Origin: Paraplanobispora takensis
GTDB lineage: Bacteria; Actinomycetota; Actinomycetes; Streptosporangiales; Streptosporangiaceae
Direction of reading: 5' to 3'
DNA length: 64,000 bases
Assembly: GCF_016863195.1 (NCBI RefSeq)
Contig: NZ_BOOK01000045.1
Location: forward strand, 1 to 64,000
Part shown: piece by piece, positions 40,063 through 49,150 of the stretch
How the letters are laid out: each line of letters starts with the position of its first letter
Position numbering within the stretch: position 1 is the stretch's first letter
The notes under the pieces: model-generated
The model's input: only the letters and a program-made list of their open reading frames with translations
The model's database searches: none
Told to the model about the DNA's origin: nothing
Program-made: the position numbers and the translations under genes

Positions 40063-41439
40063 GTGATACCGACGAAGGGAAGGCACCAGAAGAGGCGCCC
40101 GAGCTGGCCGGTCGCGCTGGGGGCGGGGGTCGTCACACTGGCGCTCATCGCCGCGATCGTCGTGTACTCCTCGGGCTCCGACAGGCCGCGCGGGCAGGTC
40201 ATGACGATCCCCCCGTCCGAGGCGGCACCGTCGCTCGCCCAGCCGCCAGTGACGGAGTCCTGGCCGCGCTGGGGGGTCACGCACACCGAGTACAGCGCGA
40301 CCAACGAGACGGCCGGGGTCAGGGACGAGGCCTCCCACGTGCTGAGCCGGGTGCCCCTCGTCCAGAACCAGCACATCATGGGCTGGGGCGCGGGCAACCC
40401 CGAGCCCGCACCCGGCAAGTACGACTTCCGTGACCTCGACCGTCGCGTCAAGTTCATGTCCGACTCCCAGGCCGTCCCGGTCATCACGCTCTGCTGCGCG
40501 CCCGACTGGATGAAGGGCGGCAGCGAGGGCCGCACCGACTGGAGCCAGAGCTCATTGGAGACCGCGCCCCAGCGCCAGCACTTCGACGACTTCGCCAAGC
40601 TGGTCACGACCGTGGCCAAGCGCTATCCCACGGTCAAGCACTACATGGTCTGGAACGAGTTCAAGGGCTTCTGGAACAACGCGCAGAACCGCTGGGACGC
40701 CGAGGCCTACACCGAGATGTACAACAAGGTCTACGACGCTCTGAAGGCCGTGGACGAGGACATCAAGGTCGGCGGGCCGTACGTGCCGATCCTGAGCAAC
40801 AAGAACGGCCGCGGCTCGGAGCTGCAGGGACCCTGGGGCGTCGCCGACCAGCGCGACCTGGACGCCGTCGAGTACTGGATCAAGAACAAGAAGGGCGCCG
40901 ACTTCATCGTGATCGACGCCGCCTCGGTGACCAGGGACGCCGGCATCCATCCCGACGAGTTCACCGCGCTCGGCAAGTTCAGCGCCCTCACCACGTGGCT
41001 GCGCCAGAAGAGCGGCGACATGCCCGTGTGGTGGGCGGAGTGGTACGTCGCCCCCGACAACGTCGACTGGACCGAGGAGCGCCGCACCGCCGTCCAGGCG
41101 GTGGCCATGATGGAGTTCGCCGCCGGCGGCGCCGCCACGGCCCTGTACTGGAACCCGCAGCGCAAGGCCGGGCAGGACTGCCCCGGCTGCCTGTGGGTCC
41201 CGGGACAGGGGCAGGAGATGCCGATGGCGGGTCTCCTGAGCGGGTTCACCAAGTGGTTCCCCGGCGGCGTGACGCTGGAGAACCTCACGTCCTCGGACCC
41301 CAAGGTGCGGGTGCTGGCCCAGCAGCGCATGCTGGTGATGGTCAACACCAGCGACGCGCCCGTCACCACCACCGTGGACGGCAAGCAGTTCGAGCTGAAG
41401 CCCTACGAGATCAAGTGGAGCGAGCGCGGCGGCGCCTGA
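40063..41439 (+). CDS. GH39-like glycosidase, membrane-anchored paralogue
   Basis: A 458-residue protein with a TIM-barrel domain closely related to the gene at 23824-25212. Shared segments include VITLCCAPDWMKGG, MVWNEFKGFW (Glu199 as acid/base) and VWWAEWY (Glu326 as nucleophile). Here the anchor is an N-terminal membrane helix (residues 15-36) without a lipobox, so it is anchored in another way. Probable substrate: a cell-surface or matrix polysaccharide. The GTG at 40063 has GAGG upstream. An almost identical 19-bp box lies 80 bases upstream. Confidence 0.8.
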   Translation: MIPTKGRHQKRRPSWPVALGAGVVTLALIAAIVVYSSGSDRPRGQVMTIPPSEAAPSLAQPPVTESWPRWGVTHTEYSATNETAGVRDEASHVLSRVPLVQNQHIMGWGAGNPEPAPGKYDFRDLDRRVKFMSDSQAVPVITLCCAPDWMKGGSEGRTDWSQSSLETAPQRQHFDDFAKLVTTVAKRYPTVKHYMVWNEFKGFWNNAQNRWDAEAYTEMYNKVYDALKAVDEDIKVGGPYVPILSNKNGRGSELQGPWGVADQRDLDAVEYWIKNKKGADFIVIDAASVTRDAGIHPDEFTALGKFSALTTWLRQKSGDMPVWWAEWYVAPDNVDWTEERRTAVQAVAMMEFAAGGAATALYWNPQRKAGQDCPGCLWVPGQGQEMPMAGLLSGFTKWFPGGVTLENLTSSDPKVRVLAQQRMLVMVNTSDAPVTTTVDGKQFELKPYEIKWSERGGA

Positions 41440-41457
41440 TCCGGCCGGATTCGGGGA

Positions 41458-41520
41458 GCGGGCACGCGGAGCTCGATCCGGCCGTCGGGCGGGGCGGGCA
41501 CGTGGAGCTTGATCCGGCCG
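41458..41520. repeat. 27-bp direct repeat
   Basis: Two 27-bp copies (41458-41484 and 41494-41520) with about 25 matches lie between the second glycosidase-like gene and the small membrane-protein gene, just before a strong hairpin. Non-coding. Confidence 0.65.
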
Positions 41521-41526
41521 AGACCG

Positions 41527-41555
41527 GGGAGCGGGCGCGGCGCTCGCCCGCTCCC
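41527..41555. terminator. Hairpin between convergent genes
   Basis: A perfect 11-bp stem, GGGAGCGGGCG (41527-41537) and CGCCCGCTCCC (41545-41555), with a 7-base loop, about 90 bases after the glycosidase stop and before the end of the convergent small membrane-protein gene. Confidence 0.75.
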
Positions 41556-41575
41556 GTGCCGGTGAGTACGCCTGC

Positions 41576-41950
41576 TCACCGGGTCTTCGGGGTCGTGCCG
41601 TACCGGGAGGGACGGGCCGCGGTGGGCTCCGCCTCCGTCCTGCCGCTCTCACACGACGCCGCCGCCCCCGTGGGGGCGATCGAGGAGGCCGCCGGTCGCG
41701 GCGGCCGCGGCCGGCAGGACGGTTCGGACATGACGACGGCGAGGCAGACGGGCACCAGCGCCACGGTCAAGGTGGCCAGGACGACGTAGACGATCTCCCG
41801 CCGGGTCACCGGGCAGCTGAAGCACCGGCCGGCGCGCGCGGGCCGGGCGGCGTTCAGGGCGTCGATGCGACGGGCGAAGGCGCGGTCCCCCTCCCGGAGC
41901 ATCCGCTCGATCTGCATCAGGATCCGGTCCTCCCCGCTCGGCGGGCTCAT
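41576..41950 (-). CDS. Small membrane protein, DUF3040-like
   Basis: A 124-residue protein. The N-terminal helix EDRILMQIERMLREGDRAFARRIDAL resembles the DUF3040 opening. A short CFSC motif and one membrane helix (IVYVVLATLTVALVPVCLAVVM) follow, then a Pro/Ala-rich tail of uncertain worth. Function unknown. It begins 41 bases after the ctaD stop on the same strand, so it may be transcribed with ctaD. The ATG has GGGAG upstream. Confidence 0.6.
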   Translation of the reverse strand: MSPPSGEDRILMQIERMLREGDRAFARRIDALNAARPARAGRCFSCPVTRREIVYVVLATLTVALVPVCLAVVMSEPSCRPRPPRPAASSIAPTGAAASCESGRTEAEPTAARPSRYGTTPKTR

Positions 41951-41991
41951 GGGACACGGCTCCCGACGCAGATCACATCGGGCATGCGAGA

Positions 41992-43689
41992 TCAGCCCTT
42001 CCGCGCGGGACCGGCCGGTTCATGTGGCGGCTGCACGTCCAGCAGGGGATGGTGCAGGTCGAAGGCGGGCCGTTCGGAGCGGATGCGCGGCAGCGAGGTG
42101 AAGTTGTGCCGCGGCGGCGGGCACGAGGTGGCCCACTCCAGGGAGTTGCCGTAGCCCCACGGGTCGTCCACGGTCACCCGCGGCGCGTGACGGGCGGTGT
42201 GCCAGACGTTGTAGAAGAACGGCAGCATCGAGATGCCCAGGATGAGGGCGCCGATCGAGGAGACCAGGTTCAGGTCGGTGAAGTCGTCGATCGGGCTGTA
42301 GTCGGAGTAGCGACGCGGGAAGCCCTGCGCGCCCAGCCAGTGCTGCACCAGGAAGGTGGTGTGGAAGCCGATGAACAGCAGCCAGAAGTGCACTTTGCCC
42401 AGCGGCTCGTTGAGCATCTTGCCGGTCATCTTCGGCCACCAGAAGTAGAAACCGGCGAACATCGCGAACACCACGGTGCCGAAGAGCACGTAGTGGAAGT
42501 GCGCCACCACGAAGTAGGAGTCGTGGACGTGGAAGTCCAGCGGCGGCGAGGCCAGGATGACGCCGGTCAGGCCGCCGAACAGGAAGGTCACCAGGAACCC
42601 GACCGCCCAGAGCATCGGCGTGCGCATGGCGATGTGACCGCGCCACATGGTGCCGATCCAGTTGAAGAACTTCACTCCGGTCGGGACCGCGATCAGGAAG
42701 GTCATGAACGAGAAGAACGGCAGCAGCACCTGGCCGGTCGGGAACATGTGGTGCGCCCAGACCGCCATGGACAGCCCGGCGATGGCCATGGTGGCGCCCA
42801 CCAGGCCGACGTAGCCGAACAGCGGCTTGCGGCTGAAGACCGGCAGGATCTCCGTCACGATGCCGAAGAACGGCAGCGCGAGGACGTAGACCTCCGGATG
42901 GCCGAAGAACCAGAACAGGTGCTGCCACAACATCGGCCCGCCGGTGGCCGGGTCGAAGATGTGCGTGCCCAGCCTGCGGTCGGCGGCCAGCGCCAGCAGC
43001 GCGGCGGCCAGCACCGGGAAGGCCATCAGCACCAGCACCGAGGTCAGCAGCACGTTCCAGGTGAAGATCGGCATGCGGAACATGGTCATGCCGGGCGCGC
43101 GCATGCAGATGATGGTGGTGATGAAGTTGACCGCGCCCAGGATCGTGCCCAGGCCGCTCATGGTCAGGCCCAGGACCCACAGGTCGCCGCCGACGCCGGG
43201 CGAGGCGATCGAGTTCGACAGCGGGGTGTAGGCGGTCCAGCCGAAGCTGGCCGAACCGTCCGGGGTCAGGAAGCCCGAGACGGCGATGAGGCTGCCGAAC
43301 AGGAACAGCCAGTAGCTGACCATGTTCAGCCTGGGGAAGGCCACGTCCGGCGCGCCGATCTGCAGCGGCATGAGCACATTGGTGAAGCCGGCGAACAGCG
43401 GCGTGGCGAACATCAGCAGCATGATCGTGCCGTGCATGGTGAACATCTGGTTGAACTGCTCGTTGCTGACCACCTGCAGGCCCGGCTGGGCCAGCTCGGC
43501 CCGGATGACCAGCGCCATGATGCCGCCGATCAGGAAGAACCCGAACGAGGTGATCATATATAGGTAACCGATCACCTTGTGGTCGGTGGTCGACAACCAG
43601 TTCGCGATCACGGCACCCTTGCGGTGCCCCTTGACCGGTGCCGGCGGTGACGTCAGCGGTTCCTCAGCCGGCGGCTTGTAGGTCGTCAT
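41992..43689 (-). CDS. ctaD: Cytochrome c oxidase subunit I (aa3 type)
   Basis: A 565-residue integral membrane protein with twelve helices, the catalytic subunit of the terminal oxidase that reduces oxygen and pumps protons. [14 protein letters not shown] (Cu-B ligand His and the cross-linked Tyr), WAHHMF (two Cu-B histidines) and [12 protein letters not shown] (haem ligands) are all present, with [12 protein letters not shown] near the N-terminus. ATG 43689 has GGAGG 8 bases upstream. The other oxidase genes are not in the window, so this copy is isolated from a cta operon; it may be an additional ctaD. Confidence 0.97.
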   Translation of the reverse strand: MTTYKPPAEEPLTSPPAPVKGHRKGAVIANWLSTTDHKVIGYLYMITSFGFFLIGGIMALVIRAELAQPGLQVVSNEQFNQMFTMHGTIMLLMFATPLFAGFTNVLMPLQIGAPDVAFPRLNMVSYWLFLFGSLIAVSGFLTPDGSASFGWTAYTPLSNSIASPGVGGDLWVLGLTMSGLGTILGAVNFITTIICMRAPGMTMFRMPIFTWNVLLTSVLVLMAFPVLAAALLALAADRRLGTHIFDPATGGPMLWQHLFWFFGHPEVYVLALPFFGIVTEILPVFSRKPLFGYVGLVGATMAIAGLSMAVWAHHMFPTGQVLLPFFSFMTFLIAVPTGVKFFNWIGTMWRGHIAMRTPMLWAVGFLVTFLFGGLTGVILASPPLDFHVHDSYFVVAHFHYVLFGTVVFAMFAGFYFWWPKMTGKMLNEPLGKVHFWLLFIGFHTTFLVQHWLGAQGFPRRYSDYSPIDDFTDLNLVSSIGALILGISMLPFFYNVWHTARHAPRVTVDDPWGYGNSLEWATSCPPPRHNFTSLPRIRSERPAFDLHHPLLDVQPPHEPAGPARKG

Positions 43690-44595
43690 CACGATCACCT
43701 CCAGCCCGCCCTGCCGCGGTGGTCCGCGGGGTTTTCGCCGTCTTTTCACGCGAAGCGGGGTCATGGGGGGCGTGTGGACGCCTGTCGGCGGTCCCGGCCC
43801 GGCTGCGCACGTCGATGGATGGATTCACTCCGGCTCCTCGCGGAGAGGGAAGATGCGTCACATCTCGTGCCGCGCGGGCTTGTTACCCCAGGTCAGAGCT
43901 CCGAACCGGTGATGGTGAACGCTTGGGGGAAAACCGGCGGGACGCCGAGACAACCGGGCCGCGCACACCCGTCCGGTCGTGACCGGAGGGGGACCGGGTC
44001 GAGGCCCGCCGGGCGGGTGAGGCCTGAAGCCGGAGGGCGGCGGGTACGGCGGTGCGCGCCGGGTGGTGAGTGCCTCCGTCGGCGGGGCGGGTGATGCGCC
44101 GGCCCGTGGGGCGTGTCCGCGGTTGGTCGGGTGTTGCCTGCCCGGGGCTGCGCCGCACGGCGGCCCTGCCCGCCGGTGGGGGTGTTGTGCGGCGGCGAGC
44201 TCGCCCGTGGGGTGGGTTGCCGGGCGGCGAGGCAGGCCGGCCCCGGGTGTGTCCGTGGAGGTCTCCGCCGCCCCGGATGCCGACCTGGCCGACCGGGCGT
44301 GCGCCTGCTGCGGGCCTGCTCCCGCGCACTCAACCCGGTAAGCGGTTGCGCAGACCGATCCGCGGCTTGACCCTCAATGACACCCTTCGTCGCGGGCGCC
44401 CCGGTGTCGTGGCCGGATTCGGCCGCCGTACTGCGGCGCAGCCTCGGGCGGGCAACACCCGGCCCACAGGGGACCAGCCCCACGGGCGGGCAACACGGGC
44501 CCACCACGGACATACCCAGGGCCGGCCTCGCCGTCCGGAACGCACCGCCGTACCAGCCCACCCTCAGCGCCCGCCCTCAGCTTGAGGACGTCCCC
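43690..44595. other. 906-bp non-coding stretch upstream of ctaD
   Basis: I see no supported gene here. Long open frames exist on both strands, but they are low-complexity Gly/Arg/Pro frames with no domain and no ribosome site. The right side (about 44130-44540) is an inverted repeat. The left side (43690-43930) should hold the ctaD promoter. Confidence 0.6.
44131..44536. repeat. Inverted repeat with two conserved blocks in opposite orientation
   Basis: Block A (44131-44165) reappears inverted at 44421-44458, and block B (44224-44258) appears inverted at 44504-44536. Shared words include GTGTTGCC-GCCC-GGCTGCGCCGCA and GGCGAGGC-GGCC-GGGT-TGTCCGTGG. Both strands can therefore encode the same PVGRVLPARGCAA-like peptide, but coding is unlikely. 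It looks like a dispersed intergenic repeat family. I cannot test for other genomic copies. Confidence 0.6.
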
Positions 44596-46857
44596 CTACG
44601 GCGCCTGGCTGAGGCCGATCACGATGAACCGCTCGGCGATCACCGCGACCGCCACGACGAACGCCGGGGCGGCGACCCACATCAGGGTGCGCCCCGCCTT
44701 GGCGGGCCGGTCGGCGTCGCGCAGGCGGACGAGCTGGTAGGCGAAGAGCGCGGCCCAGGCGAGCACCAGGGCGGCCAGGCCGATCGGCGTGGCAGGCGAG
44801 CTCCGGTCGCCGGGGCCCCGCAGGTTCACCGGCTCGGGGATCTGGGCGGCGGGCGGCTGGGCCCTGAGCGTGTAGACGGCGGCGTCCTGGTTGGAGTAGA
44901 CCCGCTTGAGCGCCTTGGAGGAGTCGAGCGCCACCCGGAAGCGCTTGTCCCAGTCGGCCGGGAAGCCGTGGTTGAGCTGGAGATAGGCGGCCTGTCCCCG
45001 GCTGACCACGAGATAGGTGTTGCCAGGCGAGAGGGTGAGTTTGTCGATCACCGATGAGATCACGACGGGGTTCTTGTCCACGAGCACCTGCTCGTAGCGG
45101 ATCTTGTCGAAGTCCCGCTCGCCCCAGGGGATGGTCGGCGTGACCTCCTCGCCGATCAGCGGCACGAGGTACAGCACGCGGCCGCTGGGCTCGTCGTGCT
45201 CGTAGATGTAGTGCATGGCCGCGACCTCGCCGGTGGAGACGCGCTCGAACTGCTCGTTGCCGTAGCGGGCGACCAGGAAGGCCATCGAGAGCACCAGCGC
45301 GCACCCCGCCGCCAGCAGCAGGGAGATCCTGCGGGTGAGGCGCGGGTCGAAGCGGATGTTGCGCTTGCGGATCGGGACCGTCTCGTCGGAGCCGTCGGCG
45401 CCGCTGGAGGGCAGGTTGGGGAAGAACGCGTAGGCGGCCAGGATGCAGGCGCCGGGCAGCGCGAACATGTAGATGCGCAGGCCGATCTCGCCGCCGTAGC
45501 TCTGCAGGCCCAGGGCGAGTACGGGGATGCACAGCATCAGCAGGGCGGCCCGGTCGCCCACCCCCCGGCGCAGGCGGCGCAGCAGGCCGGTGGCGGCCAG
45601 CAGCAGGATGACGGCGCAGATGCCCAGGCGGGCCATCAGCACGAGGGCGTGCTTGGGGTCGCTGCCCTCGATCCGGTCGCCGGTGTTGCTCTGCAGGTTG
45701 TCCAGGATCCTGCCCAGCCCGCCGAAGAGCTGCTCGATGTGGCCGCTCCAGAAGGTGGTCGTCTGGTAGCTGATCCAGGCGAGCACGATCAGGCCGAGGA
45801 AGAACGGCATGGCCCAGCTGAGCGAGCACCGCCGCAGCAGGATCAGGCCGGTCAGCGCGCCGAGCATCATGAACGGCGTGATCTGGTGGGAGGCCGTGGC
45901 GGTCACGAACAGGCCGATCAGCAGGATCAGCATGATCGATCGGTCGTAGACGCCGGTGCTGTGGCTCAGCTCACCGGGCGTCAGCCCGTCCAGGCGGGCC
46001 AGCAGGCGCCGCAGGCGGCCCTTGGCCGGCATGGGCGCCCGGCGGGGCTCGACCCGACCGAACCAGCGCAGCAGGATCGCCACGAACGCGAGATAGATCG
46101 CGTAGGTGAACCCCTGGGCGGAGAAGTAGTCCTGGCCGATCCACTGCACGATGACGAAGAGCAGGGCGGCGAACCAGCGCGCCCGGGTGGTGGCGACCAC
46201 CTGGCGCAGGATCAGCACGAACGGCAGCAGATAGAGCAGGTTGGACAGCAGCGGCGTCCACTGCATGATCGTCGTGAGGTCGGTGATCCCCGCGGCCCTG
46301 GTGATGAACGCGACCAGCGCGAAGAATCCCGGCCAGGCGAAGCGGGCGTCCAGGATCGGCGAGGACTCGCCGGTGCGGGCGATGAACTCCACGAAGCCCG
46401 CGTGCACGTACGCCGTGTGGAAGCGCGGTTCGCTGTTGATCAGCGCGGAGGCGCCGTGCAGCGCGAAGGTGATCGCCGAGATCTGGAAGAGCAGCAGGAA
46501 CTTGCGGTCGGTGTTCTGGGCGATGGTGACGAAGAACGCCATGATCATCAGCAGGATGGCGGCGAACGCGGCGCCGGGCAGGGCCGAGATCAGCCCGAGC
46601 CCGTCGATCTGCGTCACGTCGACGCCGCGCAGCGGCCCCGGGGACACGCGCAGCGCCAGCACGTACATGACCAGGCCCTCGACGGTGAGCAGCGGGGGCA
46701 GCCATGTGGCCGCCGCACGCATCAGCGCCGCCGGGCGCGGCTCACCGGTCGGGGGAGTGACGGGCCGGGAGGCGGGGCCGGGCGTGTCGACGCCGGTGGC
46801 CTCCGCCGTTCCGGTTGTCACGTCATTACCTGCCGATTGACTCACGTCTAACATCAT
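44596..46857 (-). CDS. Large polytopic membrane protein, polymerase/GT-like
   Basis: A 753-residue protein with about twelve to fourteen membrane helices between residues 50 and 505 and again at the C-terminus, and an extracytoplasmic soluble part at about 520-690. It has no motif that I can name; position and size suggest a Wzy-like polymerase or a GT-C-type glycosyltransferase. VEFIARTGESSPILDARFAWPG in a long extracytoplasmic loop could be a sugar-binding region. ATG 46857 follows the flippase gene by 8 bases and has a weak ribosome site. It ends the minus-strand glycan operon. Confidence 0.6.
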   Translation of the reverse strand: MMLDVSQSAGNDVTTGTAEATGVDTPGPASRPVTPPTGEPRPAALMRAAATWLPPLLTVEGLVMYVLALRVSPGPLRGVDVTQIDGLGLISALPGAAFAAILLMIMAFFVTIAQNTDRKFLLLFQISAITFALHGASALINSEPRFHTAYVHAGFVEFIARTGESSPILDARFAWPGFFALVAFITRAAGITDLTTIMQWTPLLSNLLYLLPFVLILRQVVATTRARWFAALLFVIVQWIGQDYFSAQGFTYAIYLAFVAILLRWFGRVEPRRAPMPAKGRLRRLLARLDGLTPGELSHSTGVYDRSIMLILLIGLFVTATASHQITPFMMLGALTGLILLRRCSLSWAMPFFLGLIVLAWISYQTTTFWSGHIEQLFGGLGRILDNLQSNTGDRIEGSDPKHALVLMARLGICAVILLLAATGLLRRLRRGVGDRAALLMLCIPVLALGLQSYGGEIGLRIYMFALPGACILAAYAFFPNLPSSGADGSDETVPIRKRNIRFDPRLTRRISLLLAAGCALVLSMAFLVARYGNEQFERVSTGEVAAMHYIYEHDEPSGRVLYLVPLIGEEVTPTIPWGERDFDKIRYEQVLVDKNPVVISSVIDKLTLSPGNTYLVVSRGQAAYLQLNHGFPADWDKRFRVALDSSKALKRVYSNQDAAVYTLRAQPPAAQIPEPVNLRGPGDRSSPATPIGLAALVLAWAALFAYQLVRLRDADRPAKAGRTLMWVAAPAFVVAVAVIAERFIVIGLSQAP

Positions 46858-46865
46858 GGGGGCTG

Positions 46866-48311
46866 TCAGGACCCCGATGCGACGGATGATTGTGAAGTTT
46901 TGCCATAATTGAGCATTTTGCGTAGTCCATTGACGATCAGAGCGGCCACCGCGAGCTCACTCAGCAGCAGCGCGTACCCCACCGCGTTCACGCCCAGATG
47001 GGGGAAGAGCAGCATCGTGCTGACGAGCACGAGGACGGCCAGTCCGATCTGGACGAGCGCCAGCTTGCGAGCCTGCCCGCGGGCCCGCAGGCCGCTGAGA
47101 TAGATCTCGATGAGCACCCGGGGCAGCACCGCCAGAGCCATCAGCTGAAGCAGCAAGGTACCCCGATCGGCGAACCCGTCGCCGAAGACACGCAGGATGA
47201 ACGGCCCGGCGGCGATCGTCACGATCACGATCGGAATGATGATCATGAAGGCCCGGCGGAGCGCCCGGCGCGAGTTCGCCGCCAGCGCGTCCCTGTCGAA
47301 GGAGCCCTCGACGGTGAGCGAGGTGGCCATGTTCATCGCCAGCAGCTCGATCAGGCACCCCAGCGTGTGGGCCATCGAGAAGTAGCCGAACGTCACCTCG
47401 TCCACCTGGGCGGCGATCAGCACCGGGATCAGATAGACGATCGCCAGGATCGAGAACGTGCCCGGATAGTCGCCGGCCAGGAACCGCCCGATCTCGGGGA
47501 GCCCGGGCGGCGCGGAGGTGGTCTTGGTCTCCTTGACGTGCCGGGGGACGACCTTCCCGAAGATGAAGATGTTGATCGGGATCAGCGCCATCGCCGCCGG
47601 GATGATCCAGGAGACGAAGATGCCGTCGTCGGGCAGCGCGAACGCCAGCCCCACCAGCATGACCATCTTGACCAGGCCGTAGCCGAGGCTGTTGACCGGG
47701 ACCCAGGTGGCCTTGCGCAGACCGGCCAGGGTCACGTCCTGGAGGGTGAACACCGACCAGACCAGCACCGAGGCCAGGAAGAACAGTCCCTGGCCGAAAC
47801 CGCCCAGGGAGGCGTAGGTCGGCCCCCACCACGGCAGCGTGAGCAGGAATCCGACCGCCGCCGTCACGCCGGTGGCCCCGGCGATCACGTAGGCCCGGAC
47901 GATGAGCTCCGGCGTGCGGCGCCCGGCCAGCGGGATGAACCTGGCCAGCGCCCCCACGAAGCCCAGCGCCGTCAGCGAGGCGAACAGCCGCATCGCGGTG
48001 ATCACGGCCTGTCCGTGGCCGAAGTCGGCCGGGTCGTACAGCTTCGCGGCGAGCCACCAGTAGCCCATGCCCAGTACGGCGGTGATGGCGGTGTTGGCCA
48101 TGAGCGCGTAACCGTTGCGGAACAGCGGGTTGCGCAGGTCGCGGACCAGCTTGCTCCACAGTCCCGTCGGCCGCGCCGCCGTCTGCGCGGCCACGTCCTC
48201 GTGAAGGGTGGCCGATCCCGTGCCCGCGGGCGCGGCGGCCCCGTCGAAGCGCTCGGAGCCCGCGTCCGCGAACGCACCGTTCGGGATCGTCCGCTCGTCG
48301 AGTTCGCTCAT
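46866..48311 (-). CDS. Polysaccharide flippase (Wzx/MATE-like)
   Basis: A 481-residue membrane protein with about fourteen helices of the MOP exporter superfamily, which flips lipid-linked oligosaccharides across the membrane. The N-terminal helices begin at FRNGYALMANTAITAVLGMGYWW, and typical small-residue segments such as GFVGALARFIPLAGRR follow. An N-terminal hydrophilic stretch of about 65 residues is unusual. ATG 48311 has GGGAGG 7 bases upstream and is preferred over GTG 48350. Downstream of the deacetylase gene in the same operon. Confidence 0.85.
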   Translation of the reverse strand: MSELDERTIPNGAFADAGSERFDGAAAPAGTGSATLHEDVAAQTAARPTGLWSKLVRDLRNPLFRNGYALMANTAITAVLGMGYWWLAAKLYDPADFGHGQAVITAMRLFASLTALGFVGALARFIPLAGRRTPELIVRAYVIAGATGVTAAVGFLLTLPWWGPTYASLGGFGQGLFFLASVLVWSVFTLQDVTLAGLRKATWVPVNSLGYGLVKMVMLVGLAFALPDDGIFVSWIIPAAMALIPINIFIFGKVVPRHVKETKTTSAPPGLPEIGRFLAGDYPGTFSILAIVYLIPVLIAAQVDEVTFGYFSMAHTLGCLIELLAMNMATSLTVEGSFDRDALAANSRRALRRAFMIIIPIVIVTIAAGPFILRVFGDGFADRGTLLLQLMALAVLPRVLIEIYLSGLRARGQARKLALVQIGLAVLVLVSTMLLFPHLGVNAVGYALLLSELAVAALIVNGLRKMLNYGKTSQSSVASGS

Positions 48312-48346
48312 GTCCTTGCCTCCCCTCACGTCCGCAGACGTGTCGC

Positions 48347-49150
48347 TCACGCGAGTCCGCGGACTTTGCGCAAGCCGTATCTGGTGCGCCTGATGACGGC
48401 GTAGCCCTTCGTCAGCACGCGCTCCCTCATGTAGATCAGCGGGACCCGGTCGCCCTCGACGGCCCGGCGGAACATCGTCATGGAGGTGGCGTCGGTGACG
48501 GTCAGCCTCGGCATGGCGAGCACGTCGTGCCGGTCGGCGGCGATGGCGTTGTTCACCGCGCAGGCGGCCCAGTATCCGGCCCGGCGCACCTCGCGCCGGA
48601 CGCGCGCGCTGGAGTAGCCGTACGGATAGGCCATCGTGGTGACCGGGGTGCCGAGCTTGTCCTCCAGCAGGGCCTTGTTGCGGCGCAGCTCCTGCCGGAG
48701 CTGGTCGTCGGGCAGCTGGTCGAGCTGCGGATGGCTGTGGCTGTGCCCGGCGATCTCGATGCCGCAGGAGACGGCCTCGCGGACCTGGTTCCAGGCCAGC
48801 GTCCTGTCCAGCGGACGGCCGGCCGCGTCCTTGCCCGCGTCGCTCACCCAGCCGCTGGTCAGGAACAGCGTCGCGGGAAAGTCGTGCCGCTCCAGCAGGG
48901 GCATGGCCTCAGAGTGGAAGTCCTCGTAGCCGTCGTCGAAGGTCACCACGATCGGGCGCTCCGGGATGGAGCGCCCGTTGTTGCGGTGCAGCGAGGCCAC
49001 CAGGTCGGCCACCGTCAGCGGCGTGAAGCCGCTCTCCTTGAGATAGGAGAGCTGCTCGCCGAAGGCCGAGGGCCGTACGGCCAGCGGCTTGGTCTCGGCG
49101 GTCGGCTTGTCGGAGACCGAGTGGTACATCAGGATGGGCACGCGGATCAT
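48347..49150 (-). CDS. Polysaccharide deacetylase (NodB domain)
   Basis: A 267-residue NodB-fold enzyme that removes N-acetyl (or O-acetyl) groups from carbohydrates. Motifs: VTFDDGYEDF (catalytic and metal Asp pair), GHSHSHPQL (His-x3-His metal site) and MAYPYGYSS. There is no signal peptide, so it probably acts on a cytoplasmic or membrane-associated precursor, like PgaB-type or PIA-type relatives. The start overlaps the stop of the upstream GT2 gene by 4 bases (ATGA), so they are translationally coupled. Confidence 0.88.
   Translation of the reverse strand: MIRVPILMYHSVSDKPTAETKPLAVRPSAFGEQLSYLKESGFTPLTVADLVASLHRNNGRSIPERPIVVTFDDGYEDFHSEAMPLLERHDFPATLFLTSGWVSDAGKDAAGRPLDRTLAWNQVREAVSCGIEIAGHSHSHPQLDQLPDDQLRQELRRNKALLEDKLGTPVTTMAYPYGYSSARVRREVRRAGYWAACAVNNAIAADRHDVLAMPRLTVTDATSMTMFRRAVEGDRVPLIYMRERVLTKGYAVIRRTRYGLRKVRGLA

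Noticed and set aside
44062-44585. Long open frames on both strands in the 43.7-44.6 kb gap
   Set aside because: They are Gly/Arg/Pro-rich, have no domain, no ribosome site and mirror each other across an inverted repeat; I treat them as non-coding.
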